Source: a bacterium HR37
GTDB taxonomy: Bacteria > Desulfobacterota_D > UBA1144 > Nemesobacterales > CSP1-2
DNA: 64,000 nt
Assembly: GCA_002898375.1 (NCBI GenBank)
Contig: BEIN01000001.1
Coordinates: 186,001 to 250,000 of the forward strand
Direction of reading: 5' to 3'
Numbering within the stretch: the first letter of the stretch is position 1; each line of letters opens with the position of its first letter. Position numbers and translations under genes: made by a program. A model generated the notes under the pieces. The model was not told where the DNA came from. It saw nothing but the letters and a program-made list of their open reading frames with translations, and ran no database searches. Of the stretch, positions 1 through 8,291 are shown one piece after another.

Positions 1-2
1 AC

Positions 3-1253
3 TCACGTAGTTATATCAACTATCTCTTCTATCCTTGCCAGGGCCTTCTGGTAGTTTGTGAGATGGGTATAGTATGTAAGTTCAAAGTTAAAAAGGGTTA
101 TCAGGTTATCCAGAAGGGTTAGGAAGTCTATGTTTCCTACCTGGTACCCGGCAATTGCCGATTCAAGTGATAGTGTTGCCTGTGGAATTATCCCCTCTTC
201 AAAGAGCTTAAGAAGATTCTCTGAGGTTCTGGCAATTAGGTACTGGTTTTTAAGCTCGAAGAAAAGGGTTTGAGTTGTGCTTGTATAGCTCTGGCGTGCT
301 GCTTCAAGTTTATTTGCTTCCTCTTCTATTCCCAACTTCTGCTTTCTCCAGAAGTAAATGGGTACTTTTATACCAAGGGTTACTTCCCAGACACCCTGCA
401 CTCCTCCCTCACTCATTCCCATTACACCCGGTGCTGCACCTAAAACAAAGTCGGGGAAGTACTCTTTTTTAGCAAGTTCTAAGGCCTTTTCCTCTCTTTT
501 TATGGATCTCTCTTTTGCCTTAAGAAGTGGGGCCTTCTCTTGGGTAAGTTTGTAGAGTTCCTCAATAGATAGGCTAAAGGGGGTTTTCTTTATCTCCTGG
601 GGTTTCCCAAGAGGTGAGTTAGGTGGTCGGTTTAGGAGGGTTCTTAATCTTGCTTCTATGGTTTCCTTTTTCTCTTTAAGTAGTTCAAGCTGTTCAATAA
701 ACCTTGATACCTCCACCTGGGCCTTTAGTACATCCTGCTGAATACCCTCTCCTACAGTGTATTTCGTCTCAGCAATCCTTAAAAACTTTTCAAGTAGGTC
801 TTTATTTTTCTGCGTTATCTCTATTGATTTATCAATTAGGAACCAATCGTAATAGGTTTCTTTAAGATCAGCTATTACCTTTCTCAAAGTGGCCTTGTAG
901 AGTTGTTCTTGTGCACGTGCTTCCTCTAGAGCTATCTTTTCCTTAAGGGAAAGTTTCCCAGGGAATGGAAATTCCTGCATAAAAGAGAAAAGAACCATGC
1001 TCATTGGTTCCTCATTTAGGGTTATGCGGTCAAAGCTTACGTTTCTCCATCCGATTCCAATAATGGGATCAGGTAGGGAACCCTCCTGATAAGGTCGCTT
1101 TGTGGAAGCTTCCCATTTTGCTTTTGCTTCCTTTATATCGGGATTGTTCTGTAGGGCTTCTTTTATAAGCGATTCAAGCGTTGTAACCTCACTGGCAAAG
1201 GATACTCTGGTAAGTAGTACTAGAATTAAAGCTAGCCCACTTATTAGTTTCAT
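3..1253 (-). CDS. TolC/CusC-family outer membrane efflux protein
   Basis: 416-aa outer-membrane channel subunit of the type that pairs with a membrane-fusion protein and an inner-membrane pump to export metals or drugs. Residues 1-20 form a Sec signal peptide ending in VSFA. The mature part shows two long Lys/Glu/Ala-rich helical repeats separated by beta-rich segments, as in OEP-family proteins. The length fits the heavy-metal branch. The gene is complete: its stop lies at positions 3-5. A small secreted protein is encoded just upstream on the same strand. The pump and fusion-protein genes are not visible here and would be to the left of the window. The family call is firm; the metal substrate is inferred only from general neighbourhood (CDF exporter, His-rich protein). 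Confidence 0.88.
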   Translation of the reverse strand: MKLISGLALILVLLTRVSFASEVTTLESLIKEALQNNPDIKEAKAKWEASTKRPYQEGSLPDPIIGIGWRNVSFDRITLNEEPMSMVLFSFMQEFPFPGKLSLKEKIALEEARAQEQLYKATLRKVIADLKETYYDWFLIDKSIEITQKNKDLLEKFLRIAETKYTVGEGIQQDVLKAQVEVSRFIEQLELLKEKKETIEARLRTLLNRPPNSPLGKPQEIKKTPFSLSIEELYKLTQEKAPLLKAKERSIKREEKALELAKKEYFPDFVLGAAPGVMGMSEGGVQGVWEVTLGIKVPIYFWRKQKLGIEEEANKLEAARQSYTSTTQTLFFELKNQYLIARTSENLLKLFEEGIIPQATLSLESAIAGYQVGNIDFLTLLDNLITLFNFELTYYTHLTNYQKALARIEEIVDITT

Positions 1254-1293
1254 GTTCTCTCTCCCTTTTACGGTATTTATTGTGGTAAGGGTA

Positions 1294-1354
1294 TATCTCT
1301 GGCTGGAAAAGTCCGTGTTTGTATTACACAGAATCCCTACAGCAACCAGAGATA
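1294..1354 (-). promoter_or_regulatory. Predicted structured RNA leader before the TolC-like gene
   Basis: Read on the minus strand, TATCTCTGG (1346-1354) and CCAGAGATA (1294-1302) form a perfect 9-bp stem. It encloses an inner hairpin CTGTGT/ACACGG (1326-1331 with 1313-1318) around a 7-nt loop. One inner pair is G-U in minus-strand RNA but C/A mismatched on the other strand, which fits a minus-strand transcript. No U-run follows, so it does not look like an intrinsic terminator. It lies in the 126-bp gap between two minus-strand genes. I do not recognise it as a named riboswitch class. Confidence 0.4.
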
Positions 1355-1379
1355 GAGGAGTTTTAAGGGGTAGGTTCTA

Positions 1380-1772
1380 TCATAGGATAAGGGAGAGGTT
1401 TTTAAGGAAAAGCTCAGGTGGTTTGAGTTTTACAAGCCTGCTTTCTACTATAGAAGGATAAAAAGCCTTTTCCCGCTCTATAACGTGTGAGATGTAGAAA
1501 AAGTTAAAAGCTAGGATGGCTTTGGCAAGAGAATTAAAGTCACTGTTTTGAGGGATGCTTGGTAGCATGTACTTACAGGTAAAAGATAGGTGTTTTGGTG
1601 GGTTTGTCTCTTTATAGGAGGTTTTAGCAGTGTTTGTGCCTTGGTGGTTACCCTCTGAAGTGGAATGACAGTTGGCTTCTCTTAAGGATATTTCCTGGAA
1701 GCAGAGATCAGCACACAAACCTGTGTAGCAAAAAAGCGTAACAAAAACAAAAAGCAGGCTAAGAAATCTCAT
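1380..1772 (-). CDS. Small secreted protein, function unknown
   Basis: 130-aa protein with an N-terminal signal peptide (about residues 1-20, cleaved near LCA). The mature N-terminal half contains several Cys and His residues. A central hydrophobic stretch (about 85-98) is followed by a conserved-looking Pro/Leu-rich end (PPELFLKNLSLIL). It precedes the TolC-like gene on the same strand, with a structured RNA candidate between them. Small secreted proteins are common at the head of metal-efflux operons, so a periplasmic metal-related role is possible, but no domain is recognisable. Coding status rests on the signal peptide and the lack of any competing gene. Confidence 0.65.
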   Translation of the reverse strand: MRFLSLLFVFVTLFCYTGLCADLCFQEISLREANCHSTSEGNHQGTNTAKTSYKETNPPKHLSFTCKYMLPSIPQNSDFNSLAKAILAFNFFYISHVIEREKAFYPSIVESRLVKLKPPELFLKNLSLIL

Positions 1773-1818
1773 TCGCCCTGTATTGTAATTTTGGTTCCTA
1801 TAAAAGTCAAGGCAGGTT

Positions 1819-1846
1819 TTGGATTTAGAGTAAGGGGTTGTATATT
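1819..1846 (+). promoter_or_regulatory. Possible promoter of the GGDEF gene
   Basis: TTGGAT (1819-1824) and TATATT (1841-1846) are 16 nt apart. A second -10-like box, TAAAAT at 1862-1867, lies only 9 nt before the ATG at 1877. Because the gene lacks a Shine-Dalgarno sequence, the second box with a leaderless transcript is also possible. Confidence 0.35.
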
Positions 1847-1876
1847 TGGGCTAGAAAAAATTAAAATTATTACGTA

Positions 1877-2776
1877 ATGGGTGGTAATAAGGGTGATTCG
1901 TTAAGAAAAAGGTTTGGAATAATTTTAGCAAATTTTATATCCAAGAACTATACCACCACAACGGTATTAGTTTCCTCTCTCGGGTTTATTTTCCCTTTTT
2001 TGTTTGTAATAAGCCTTCCGTTTTTATCTAAGAGTAGATTTGAGGTATTAGCAGATATTTTTGCAGTTGCCCTTATTAGCGTCTTGTTAGGAGCTATTTT
2101 TACGGTGTGCTCATTGTACATTCTAACCCTTCCTGTCTCTAGTTGTCTTAAGGTGCTTTATGAGTATCTAACTTATGGAGAAGTGCCCAAGTTGTACGAA
2201 ATCTATTGTCTCAATAATAAGGTAAATAAAGAGAATACGCTTGATGGCAGCTTGATTCTAAGTTTGCTTGTTACTGATTATTTAACAGGTGTTTATAACC
2301 GTCGTTCGGCAGAGGTCTGTCTTAAGAAATGTGTAAATAGTGAGCAAACACCATTGCTTTCTCTTGCCATGCTTGATGTTGATAACTTAAGGTTTATTAA
2401 TAACGAGTACGGGCATAGTGTGGGGGATATATGCCTTAGGTATGTTGCTAATGTGCTTAAGGAAAACATAGTTGGTATGGATAAGAACAGCTGGGTTGGA
2501 AGATGGGGAGGTGATGAGTTTCTGGTTATGCTATGTGGTCTTAAGGAAAAAGAATCATTTGAGGTTATGAGGCGTATCTGTTCGTTTTTCGATGAAAACC
2601 CGGTATTTGTAGGTAATCAGCTTATAGGAGTTTCTTTAAGTATAGGTATCTGTGAATACGATCCCAAAAAGGATAATGAGAAAAACCTCCTTGTAAAGAC
2701 GGATAGGGCTCTTCTGGAGGCGAAAAAAAGGGGGAAAGGTCAAATCATTTGCTATTCAAGTCTGCTCCCAATCTGA
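1877..2776 (+). CDS. Membrane-anchored GGDEF diguanylate cyclase
   Basis: 299-aa protein predicted to make cyclic di-GMP from two GTP. Two transmembrane helices (about 30-50 and 63-90) anchor it, leaving a GGDEF domain from about residue 135 to the end. The active-site motif is intact (GGDEF, residues 211-215) and the usual LTGVYNRR entry motif is present. The position where the RxxD inhibitory site normally sits reads DKNS, so product inhibition through that site is unlikely. There is no recognisable sensor domain beyond the membrane part. It is a single gene, divergent from the small secreted protein, and has no clear Shine-Dalgarno sequence. Confidence 0.88.
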   Translation: MGGNKGDSLRKRFGIILANFISKNYTTTTVLVSSLGFIFPFLFVISLPFLSKSRFEVLADIFAVALISVLLGAIFTVCSLYILTLPVSSCLKVLYEYLTYGEVPKLYEIYCLNNKVNKENTLDGSLILSLLVTDYLTGVYNRRSAEVCLKKCVNSEQTPLLSLAMLDVDNLRFINNEYGHSVGDICLRYVANVLKENIVGMDKNSWVGRWGGDEFLVMLCGLKEKESFEVMRRICSFFDENPVFVGNQLIGVSLSIGICEYDPKKDNEKNLLVKTDRALLEAKKRGKGQIICYSSLLPI

Positions 2777-2813
2777 ATTCCGCTATTGCAAATTAAAACA
2801 AAGCAGAATTTTC

Positions 2814-3476
2814 CTATTTACTAGCTTCATCTAAGGAGTTAATCAAACAAACATCAACCTCAGACAACCTATCCACAACTACATCTGCCTCCGTAAACTT
2901 ATCCAAAGGAAGCCTCTTATCAGGTATTGCTATACATCTCATCCCTGCCCTTTTTGCTGCTCTAACACCGTTAATTGAGTCCTCAATTACAACACACTCA
3001 TTTGGTGTAACCCTCAATTTATCTGCAACATACAGGTAAATATCAGGATAAGGCTTTCCTCTCCCTACCATTTCTCCCGATACAATGGCTGAGAAAAAGC
3101 TCTTTAAAGAGAACTGATCCAGCACAAAGTTTATAACCCTTAGAGGAGAACTTGAGGCCAGAGCTATAAGGAAACCATTTCCCTTAAGTTGTTCCAGAAG
3201 GTGTATAAGTCCCGGTATGGGTTTTAGCTCCTTTTTGTAGAGTTCAAGCAAGATGCTGATTCTTTCCTCAATAAGCTCTTCTATACTTTCTGGTAATCCA
3301 AATGTTTCTTTAAGCAAGAGGGCAGAATCCCTCTGGTTTAAGCCAACTATTTTTTCCCTATAAGCTGGCTCGTAATTGATTTCCCTTCTTTTTAGAAGTA
3401 TCTTCTCTGTCTTTTCCCAAATGGGCTCACTATCAATCATAACCCCATCCATATCAAATATAACCGCTTTAATCAT
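2814..3476 (-). CDS. HAD-family phosphatase, beta-phosphoglucomutase-like
   Basis: 220-aa cytoplasmic HAD subfamily IA hydrolase. Motif I is FDMDGV with the nucleophile Asp8 and acid/base Asp10. A helical cap follows (about 15-85), then motif II ASSS (about 108), the lysine of motif III (GKPYPD) and the motif IV acidic pair (VIEDS). The family acts on sugar phosphates or other phosphomonoesters; the substrate cannot be read from sequence. It lies 9 bp downstream of the His-rich gene on the same strand and is one of three HAD phosphatases in the first 10 kb. Confidence 0.88.
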   Translation of the reverse strand: MIKAVIFDMDGVMIDSEPIWEKTEKILLKRREINYEPAYREKIVGLNQRDSALLLKETFGLPESIEELIEERISILLELYKKELKPIPGLIHLLEQLKGNGFLIALASSSPLRVINFVLDQFSLKSFFSAIVSGEMVGRGKPYPDIYLYVADKLRVTPNECVVIEDSINGVRAAKRAGMRCIAIPDKRLPLDKFTEADVVVDRLSEVDVCLINSLDEASK

Positions 3477-3485
3477 TCCCTACCT

Positions 3486-3770
3486 TTATTTAAAGACAAA
3501 ACCAAAGTTTAGAGAGAAAAAGGGATAAGTATAAGTATAGTAGTAAGGATAGTATGTGTAGTAGTAATGGTGGTGATGGTAAAACCTATAAACATGTGGA
3601 CTGTAGTAATGATAGTGGTATCTGGGTACAACATGGTGGTGATGGTAGTGATGTTTGTGTTTGTGGAAATGGTGTTTATGAAAATGGTGGGGTTTATGAG
3701 CCAACACTAAAGTAGGACTAAATAAGGAGAGGGCAACTAGAATTGTAAAGATTGACAGTAGCCTTTTCAT
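3486..3770 (-). CDS. Secreted histidine/tyrosine-rich small protein
   Basis: 94-aa protein with a clear signal peptide (residues 1-24, cleaved after VLA). The 70-residue mature part contains 21 His and about 17 Tyr in clusters such as HKHKHHYHHHH and YYTYYPYYYTYTY. It ends in an alternating hydrophobic tail (FSLNFGFVF) reminiscent of an outer-membrane beta strand. A strong AAGGAGG ribosome site precedes the ATG. His clusters of this kind bind Ni, Zn, Cu or Co. A CDF metal exporter is encoded about 500 bp upstream. A metal-buffer or surface role is inference; no named domain is seen. Confidence 0.8.
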   Translation of the reverse strand: MKRLLSIFTILVALSLFSPTLVLAHKPHHFHKHHFHKHKHHYHHHHVVPRYHYHYYSPHVYRFYHHHHYYYTYYPYYYTYTYPFFSLNFGFVFK

Positions 3771-3847
3771 CTCCTTACCTCCTTTCTAAAGGGAATTCTT
3801 ACCTTATTAAACTCAGTTTATTTTAAATAGGTTTCAAGGGCTCCTAG

Positions 3848-4141
3848 CTACTCAGTATCAAGCAGCAGATTTATGCAATCATTTAGAAGCTCCCAGTTTT
3901 TTCTCATCGATTTAATGGTTAGGTTTACTGCTCCATGTGTGAGCTCTCTTATGTTAGAGTGAGAATGTTTAATCAAATCAAGTGGGGGTTCCATCGAGAA
4001 AAACCTCTGTACATTTTCATTAAAGAGGTTTTGAAACTCCCAAAATAGATTTATCTGGTGTATAAAGAGTTCTGTATTTTTCCTCCATAAAGCCATACCT
4101 GTTTCAAAAGCGTCTAGATAGTTCTGCATTATGAGGTTCAT
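3848..4141 (-). CDS. Small helical protein, phasin-like, function unknown
   Basis: 97-aa soluble protein, almost entirely amphipathic helix, with many aromatic residues (Trp, Phe) and Asn. There is no signal peptide or membrane segment. The pattern loosely resembles short phasin-like proteins that coat polyhydroxyalkanoate granules, but no PHA synthase or depolymerase is in the window, so this is only a hint. It lies between the His-rich gene and the CDF exporter, with about 78 and 125 bp of non-coding DNA on its sides. A start at the second Met (residue 5) is also possible. Confidence 0.55.
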   Translation of the reverse strand: MNLIMQNYLDAFETGMALWRKNTELFIHQINLFWEFQNLFNENVQRFFSMEPPLDLIKHSHSNIRELTHGAVNLTIKSMRKNWELLNDCINLLLDTE

Positions 4142-4265
4142 GGATTTATAACAGATATCTGGAAAATAAAATACACTCTCCTTTTCTCTACTTACCCCAT
4201 ATTGTTTCCCTCCCTGTTTGGTTAAGAATTAATTTACTTAAAGTGCACTCATAAATCAAAGGTTA

Positions 4266-5186
4266 TTACGAGTAATCGGGAAAGCCGTGTGGATCAACGT
4301 GTACCGTTACTTCTGCATTTGGTATCTTCTTCTCTATTTCTTTTATTATATCTTCAGCGATATTATGTGATTCTACAAAACTAAGGGTATGGTCAACTAC
4401 AAGGTGAAACTCTATAAATTTTTTTGAACCGGCCCTTCTTGTTCGCATTTTGTGGAATCCTTTGACATAGGGCTGGTATCTTAAGATTACACCCTCAATC
4501 TCTTTTACTGTACTTTTTGGAAGTTCTTTATCCATCAGTATATCTATTGACTCCTTAAAAACAGATGTTGTGGACCAGATTATATATAAAGACACACATA
4601 TAGAGATCAGTGAGTCTATAAACAATAGACCAGTTATCCTTACTATCATTAATCCCAGAACTATACCAAGATTGGTGTATACATCTGATCTGTAGTGTAA
4701 ACTATCAGCTGAGAGAGCTACGCTATCGGTATAGTCTGCTACCCTTTTTATGTGTCGTGAGATAAAGAAACTTACTATTGCTGAAAATACCATAACAAGT
4801 ATTCCAATGTCTAAGGAGCGTACCTGTGATCCAACTACCAATCTCTTTACAGAGACGTATATAAGGTAGAGGGAGGATAAACCTATTATGAAGCTCTGAA
4901 ATAACCCAGCTAATCCCTCGGCCTTGCCATGACCAAATCTGTGTTCCTTATCTGCAGGTTTTTCTGCCTTCTTAATTGAGAAGTAGTTTACAGAAGAGGC
5001 TGAGAGATCAAATAGGGAATCAATAGCAGAGGCAAATATGCTTATAGAGTTTGTAAGAAAACCAAAGACAAGCTTTAGGACTATTAAAAAAGAGGATGCC
5101 ACTATGGAGAGAAGCGCCGTTTGTAGTTTCTTTTCTCTTTGGCTTAAAGAAGCAGAAGTAGAGGAATCCAACCTATCTAGACCCAA
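4266..5186 (-). CDS. Cation diffusion facilitator metal exporter
   Basis: 306-aa inner-membrane transporter that exports divalent cations (Zn, Fe, Co, Cd, Ni or Mn) against protons. About six transmembrane helices span residues 20-215. Helix 2 carries the metal-site motif DSLFD and helix 5 the paired SADSLHYRSD motif. A C-terminal cytoplasmic domain (about 220-306) with HVDPHG is typical of the dimerisation/metal-binding domain. The HRFGHGKAEG loop is diagnostic of the family. The start appears to be a TTG at 5184-5186 with no good ribosome site; another TTG five codons on is possible, and there is no ATG before the first helix. Confidence 0.9.
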   Translation of the reverse strand: MGLDRLDSSTSASLSQREKKLQTALLSIVASSFLIVLKLVFGFLTNSISIFASAIDSLFDLSASSVNYFSIKKAEKPADKEHRFGHGKAEGLAGLFQSFIIGLSSLYLIYVSVKRLVVGSQVRSLDIGILVMVFSAIVSFFISRHIKRVADYTDSVALSADSLHYRSDVYTNLGIVLGLMIVRITGLLFIDSLISICVSLYIIWSTTSVFKESIDILMDKELPKSTVKEIEGVILRYQPYVKGFHKMRTRRAGSKKFIEFHLVVDHTLSFVESHNIAEDIIKEIEKKIPNAEVTVHVDPHGFPDYS

Positions 5187-5220
5187 GTTTTTTTAGTTGG
5201 CTACATTAAGACAATCCAGC

Positions 5221-6564
5221 CTATGGTGTAGACACAAGCGGATTGGGATTAATCACCTTGCTCTTCTTCTTACCTTTGGACTTTCCAAAAGCCTTTATTG
5301 TGAGTTGCTCCTTGTATTCCTCAATATCTATATTTATCCTTGCAACCCCTGTCTTAATAGCTGCTTCTGCTACTGCTGAGGACTCCCATATAAGCACCCT
5401 TGGATCAAAGGGTTTTGGAACTATGTATTCCGGTCCAAACTCAAAATGAGACCTGCCATAGGCTTTTGCAACCGAATAGTCTGCTCCTAGCTTAGCAAGG
5501 TTAGCCAGAGCATAGGCAGCTGCTACTTTCATCTCTTCATTTATGGTTTTTGCCCTTACATCCAAGGCACCTCTAAAAATAAACGGAAAACCAAGTACGT
5601 TATTTATCTGATTCGGATAATCTGATCTTCCTGTAGCCATGATTATATCGCTTCTTGCAGCCTTTGCATCCTCGTAAGAGATCTCAGGGTCAGGATTTGC
5701 CATAGCAAATATTATAGGCCTGTCAGCCATTGACTTTACCATCTCAGGAGTTACCATACCTGCTACCGAAAGTCCCACGAAAACATCAGCTCCTTTCATA
5801 GCCTCAGCAAGTGTTCTAAGAGGGGTATCAATTGCAAACTTTTCCTTCTGGGGGGTCATACCTTCCTCTCTACCCTTGTAAATAACACCCCTTGTATCGC
5901 ACATTATTATGTTTTCTCTCTTGGCTCCAAGGCGTATAAAGAACTCCGCACAAGAGATTGCTGATGCACCCGCACCACAAAAGACTATCCTTACCTGGCT
6001 TATATCCTTTCCGGTAAGTTCACATGCGTTTAAAAGGCCTGCTCCTGAAATAATTGCTGTTCCATGCTGGTCATCGTGAAAAACCGGAATGTTCATCTGC
6101 TTCTTAAGTTCCTCTTCTATATAAAAACACTCCGGAGCCTTTATATCCTCAAGATTAATTCCGCCAAAGGTTGGTTCAAGTAATTTTACCGTTCTAATTA
6201 CTTCATCTGGATCCTGACTGTCAATCTCTATATCATATGCATCTATATCTGCAAAACGCTTAAAAAGAACGCTTTTCCCTTCCATTACAGGCTTTCCCGC
6301 CAGTGCTCCTATGTTTCCTAGACCAAGAACTGCGGTTCCATTTGTTACAACAGCAACCAGGTTCCCTTTATTGGTGTACTCATAGGCTAGATCCGGGTCC
6401 TTTTTTATCTCTTTACAGGGTTCGGCAACCCCGGGAGAGTAGGCAAGTGAGAGGTCCCACTGGGTTTTACATGGCTTTGTAGGAACCACCTCCAGTTTCC
6501 CTTTTCTACCCTTTCTGTGGTATTCTAGGGCAGCTTGCCTTATGTCTTTTTTCCCCTTTGGCAT
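5221..6564 (-). CDS. maeB: NAD(P)-dependent malic enzyme
   Basis: 447-aa malic enzyme, converting malate to pyruvate and CO2 with reduction of NAD(P). The N-terminal domain has [11 protein letters not shown] and the metal-site segment [11 protein letters not shown]. The Rossmann domain has [15 protein letters not shown]. It lacks the C-terminal phosphotransacetylase-like domain of the long MaeB form, so it is the short bacterial type. AGGAGG sits 6 nt before the ATG. The C-terminus is Lys-rich (KGKKKSKV). An FmdB zinc-ribbon gene lies 22 bp upstream. Pyruvate made here could feed the PDH complex encoded at 21-27 kb. Confidence 0.92.
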   Translation of the reverse strand: MPKGKKDIRQAALEYHRKGRKGKLEVVPTKPCKTQWDLSLAYSPGVAEPCKEIKKDPDLAYEYTNKGNLVAVVTNGTAVLGLGNIGALAGKPVMEGKSVLFKRFADIDAYDIEIDSQDPDEVIRTVKLLEPTFGGINLEDIKAPECFYIEEELKKQMNIPVFHDDQHGTAIISGAGLLNACELTGKDISQVRIVFCGAGASAISCAEFFIRLGAKRENIIMCDTRGVIYKGREEGMTPQKEKFAIDTPLRTLAEAMKGADVFVGLSVAGMVTPEMVKSMADRPIIFAMANPDPEISYEDAKAARSDIIMATGRSDYPNQINNVLGFPFIFRGALDVRAKTINEEMKVAAAYALANLAKLGADYSVAKAYGRSHFEFGPEYIVPKPFDPRVLIWESSAVAEAAIKTGVARINIDIEEYKEQLTIKAFGKSKGKKKSKVINPNPLVSTP

Positions 6565-6586
6565 TTTATCCTCCTAAGATTAGCTT

Positions 6587-6829
6587 TTAGTTTCTTGCAC
6601 TGCATCCACAACCTAAAGGGCCACATGCACAACCTGCTCCCTTGGAATCCGAGGCTGTGGTATATGAGCTGGCTTGGGTAGATTCATAGGATCTAAAACC
6701 GAATCTGGAAAAGAGCTTTTCCAGATCAAAGCTGCCACAGCTTGGACAGTAGACCTCTTCAGTGCTGCTTAAAACAAGGGTTTCAAATTCCTTCTGGCAA
6801 CTTCTGCAAAAATACTCATAGATTGGCAC
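6587..6829 (-). CDS. FmdB-family zinc ribbon protein (1)
   Basis: 80-aa protein starting MPIYEYFC, the signature of the FmdB regulatory zinc-ribbon family. Two CxxC pairs (CRSC near residue 8, CPSC near 28) would bind one zinc. The C-terminal tail is Cys/Gly-rich (GCACGPLGCGCS), giving extra potential metal or thiol ligands. It starts with GTG. Family members are linked to transcription of formamidase/amide genes in one system but are otherwise of unknown role. It lies upstream of malic enzyme on the same strand. Confidence 0.85.
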   Translation of the reverse strand: MPIYEYFCRSCQKEFETLVLSSTEEVYCPSCGSFDLEKLFSRFGFRSYESTQASSYTTASDSKGAGCACGPLGCGCSARN

Positions 6830-6942
6830 CTTTTAAGCCAACCTCCTTACGTTAAATATTTATAACTCAGGTAAAAACAGTATAAAAATTCTAAAATAAC
6901 TAGTCAATAGAATAAAGAAAATCAACTGTTTTAGGCAATTTC

Positions 6943-7704
6943 CTAGAAGGTTTTCCAAAAGTTCACTCCTACAAGGTCTAGGATCTTCTGGCCGTATATG
7001 TTGAGATAATACAGGTTATTTGTAAACATAAGAACCCCTACTACAACCAGTGCTCCTCCAACTACAAACTTGTATACGCTGTAGTGCTTCTTTATCCAGT
7101 TAAATGCCAAAAGGGCTCTTGATAGGGCAAGGCCTGTTATCAGGAAGGGAATGCCAAGACCTGCAGAGTAGGTAAAAAGAAGCAAAGCACCTTTGGCTAC
7201 CCCCTCTGTTGTGCTTGCATAAAGAAGGATTGAACCCAGTATAGGACCAACACACGGTGTCCATCCAAAACCAAAGGCAACCCCAAGGAAGAAGGTTCCT
7301 ACAGTTCCTAAGCTGTATCCCCCTATGTGAAGCCTTTTTTCCCTATAGAGCCATGAAATTCTAATGATTTCCATTACAAAGAGACCAAAGAGTACAACTA
7401 CTGTTCCGGAGAGCTTAAGAAGAACGGTTTTGTATTTCTGTAAAAAACTGCCAAGTAGGGATGCGGAGGCACCTAGCATCACAAAAACCACTGAAAAACC
7501 CAGTACGAAGAAGATAGTTGGAAGAACGATTTTTTTTATTTTTCCCGAAGGGTTGTTATCTTTTAATTCCTCAAGAGATAGCTTTGAAACCATTGATATG
7601 TAGCCTGGAATCAGTGGAAGCACACATGGGGAGAGAAAGGAAACCACTCCCGCAAGAAATGCAAGTACCCAGCTTACTTCCCCGACAGGTGTTGGGCTCA
7701 TCAT
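6943..7704 (-). CDS. ccdA: CcdA-like transmembrane thiol-disulfide electron carrier
   Basis: 253-aa inner-membrane protein with six predicted helices. The conserved motifs FLSPCVLPLIPGY (helix 1) and GFGWTPCVGPILG (helix 4) supply the redox cysteine pair that moves electrons from cytoplasmic thioredoxin to periplasmic partners. Such proteins support cytochrome c maturation or general periplasmic reduction. The start ATG overlaps the stop of the tlpA-like gene (ATGA), so the two are translationally coupled and the TlpA-like protein is the likely electron acceptor. Confidence 0.92.
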   Translation of the reverse strand: MMSPTPVGEVSWVLAFLAGVVSFLSPCVLPLIPGYISMVSKLSLEELKDNNPSGKIKKIVLPTIFFVLGFSVVFVMLGASASLLGSFLQKYKTVLLKLSGTVVVLFGLFVMEIIRISWLYREKRLHIGGYSLGTVGTFFLGVAFGFGWTPCVGPILGSILLYASTTEGVAKGALLLFTYSAGLGIPFLITGLALSRALLAFNWIKKHYSVYKFVVGGALVVVGVLMFTNNLYYLNIYGQKILDLVGVNFWKTF

Positions 7705-8210
7705 AGTATCTCCTCTATATAGCTAATAAAGCTTTCCTCTCCACGCCTGTCTATAAATGCTCCGTAATTTTTCCTTATCACCTTTCCCTCTTTATCTACA
7801 AAAAGGGTTACGGGCAGTGCAGTTACCCCAAACGAATTGAGCATCTCTCCAGATGGGTCCTGTAGATTGGGATATGAGATATTAAGGGTTTCTAGGAACT
7901 CCTTTGCATCTTTTTTATCATCTAATACGTTGATTCCTATAAAAAGGACCCCTTTTGCTCTGTATTGCCTCCACACCTTTTCAAAGACAGGCATCTCTTC
8001 CCGGCAGGGACTGCACCAGGATGCCCAGAAATTTATCACAAGGGGTTTTCCTTTGAATGTGTTTAGAGAAACCTTTTTATTGTCACTAAGTGATAAAAGA
8101 GAGAAATCCTTAGAGTATATTGTATCTGCTGACCTTTCCCCACCCTTACATGAGATAAGGGTAAAAAGCACCAAAACAAGACATATGGGTAAAAGCACGT
8201 TTCTAAACAT
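7701..8210 (-). CDS. TlpA/ResA-like thioredoxin-fold lipoprotein
   Basis: 169-aa periplasmic thiol-disulfide reductase. The N-terminus is a lipoprotein signal with a LISC lipobox, so it is membrane-anchored facing the periplasm. The thioredoxin fold carries the active site WASWCSPCREEMP (about residues 65-77) and the cis-proline segment TALPVT. It probably receives electrons from the overlapping CcdA-like protein and reduces heme-binding CXXCH apocytochromes or other substrates. AAGGAT precedes the ATG. Confidence 0.92.
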   Translation of the reverse strand: MFRNVLLPICLVLVLFTLISCKGGERSADTIYSKDFSLLSLSDNKKVSLNTFKGKPLVINFWASWCSPCREEMPVFEKVWRQYRAKGVLFIGINVLDDKKDAKEFLETLNISYPNLQDPSGEMLNSFGVTALPVTLFVDKEGKVIRKNYGAFIDRRGEESFISYIEEIL

Positions 8211-8253
8211 TTTATCCTTGAATAATTTAACTGAGTTTTACGGATAATAAAGA

Positions 8254-8281
8254 AGGGGATGGGTTTTTATACCCATCCCCT
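8254..8281 (-). terminator. Intrinsic terminator of the secreted Cys protein gene
   Basis: A perfect inverted repeat, GGGGATGGGT (8255-8264) with ACCCATCCCC (8271-8280), extended by one A-T pair, encloses a 6-nt loop. On the minus strand it is followed by a T-rich run (TTCTTTATT). It lies just past the stop of the 8292-8687 gene and before the TlpA/CcdA pair. It would end that gene or partly separate it from the pair. It is the only textbook intrinsic terminator I found in the window. Confidence 0.85.
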
Positions 8282-8291
8282 ATCTGGCTTC

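Noticed and set aside
2768-2813. Weak hairpin AATTCCGCT/AGCAGAATT between the GGDEF and HAD genes
   Set aside because: One mismatch, long loop and poor T-run; too weak to call a terminator.
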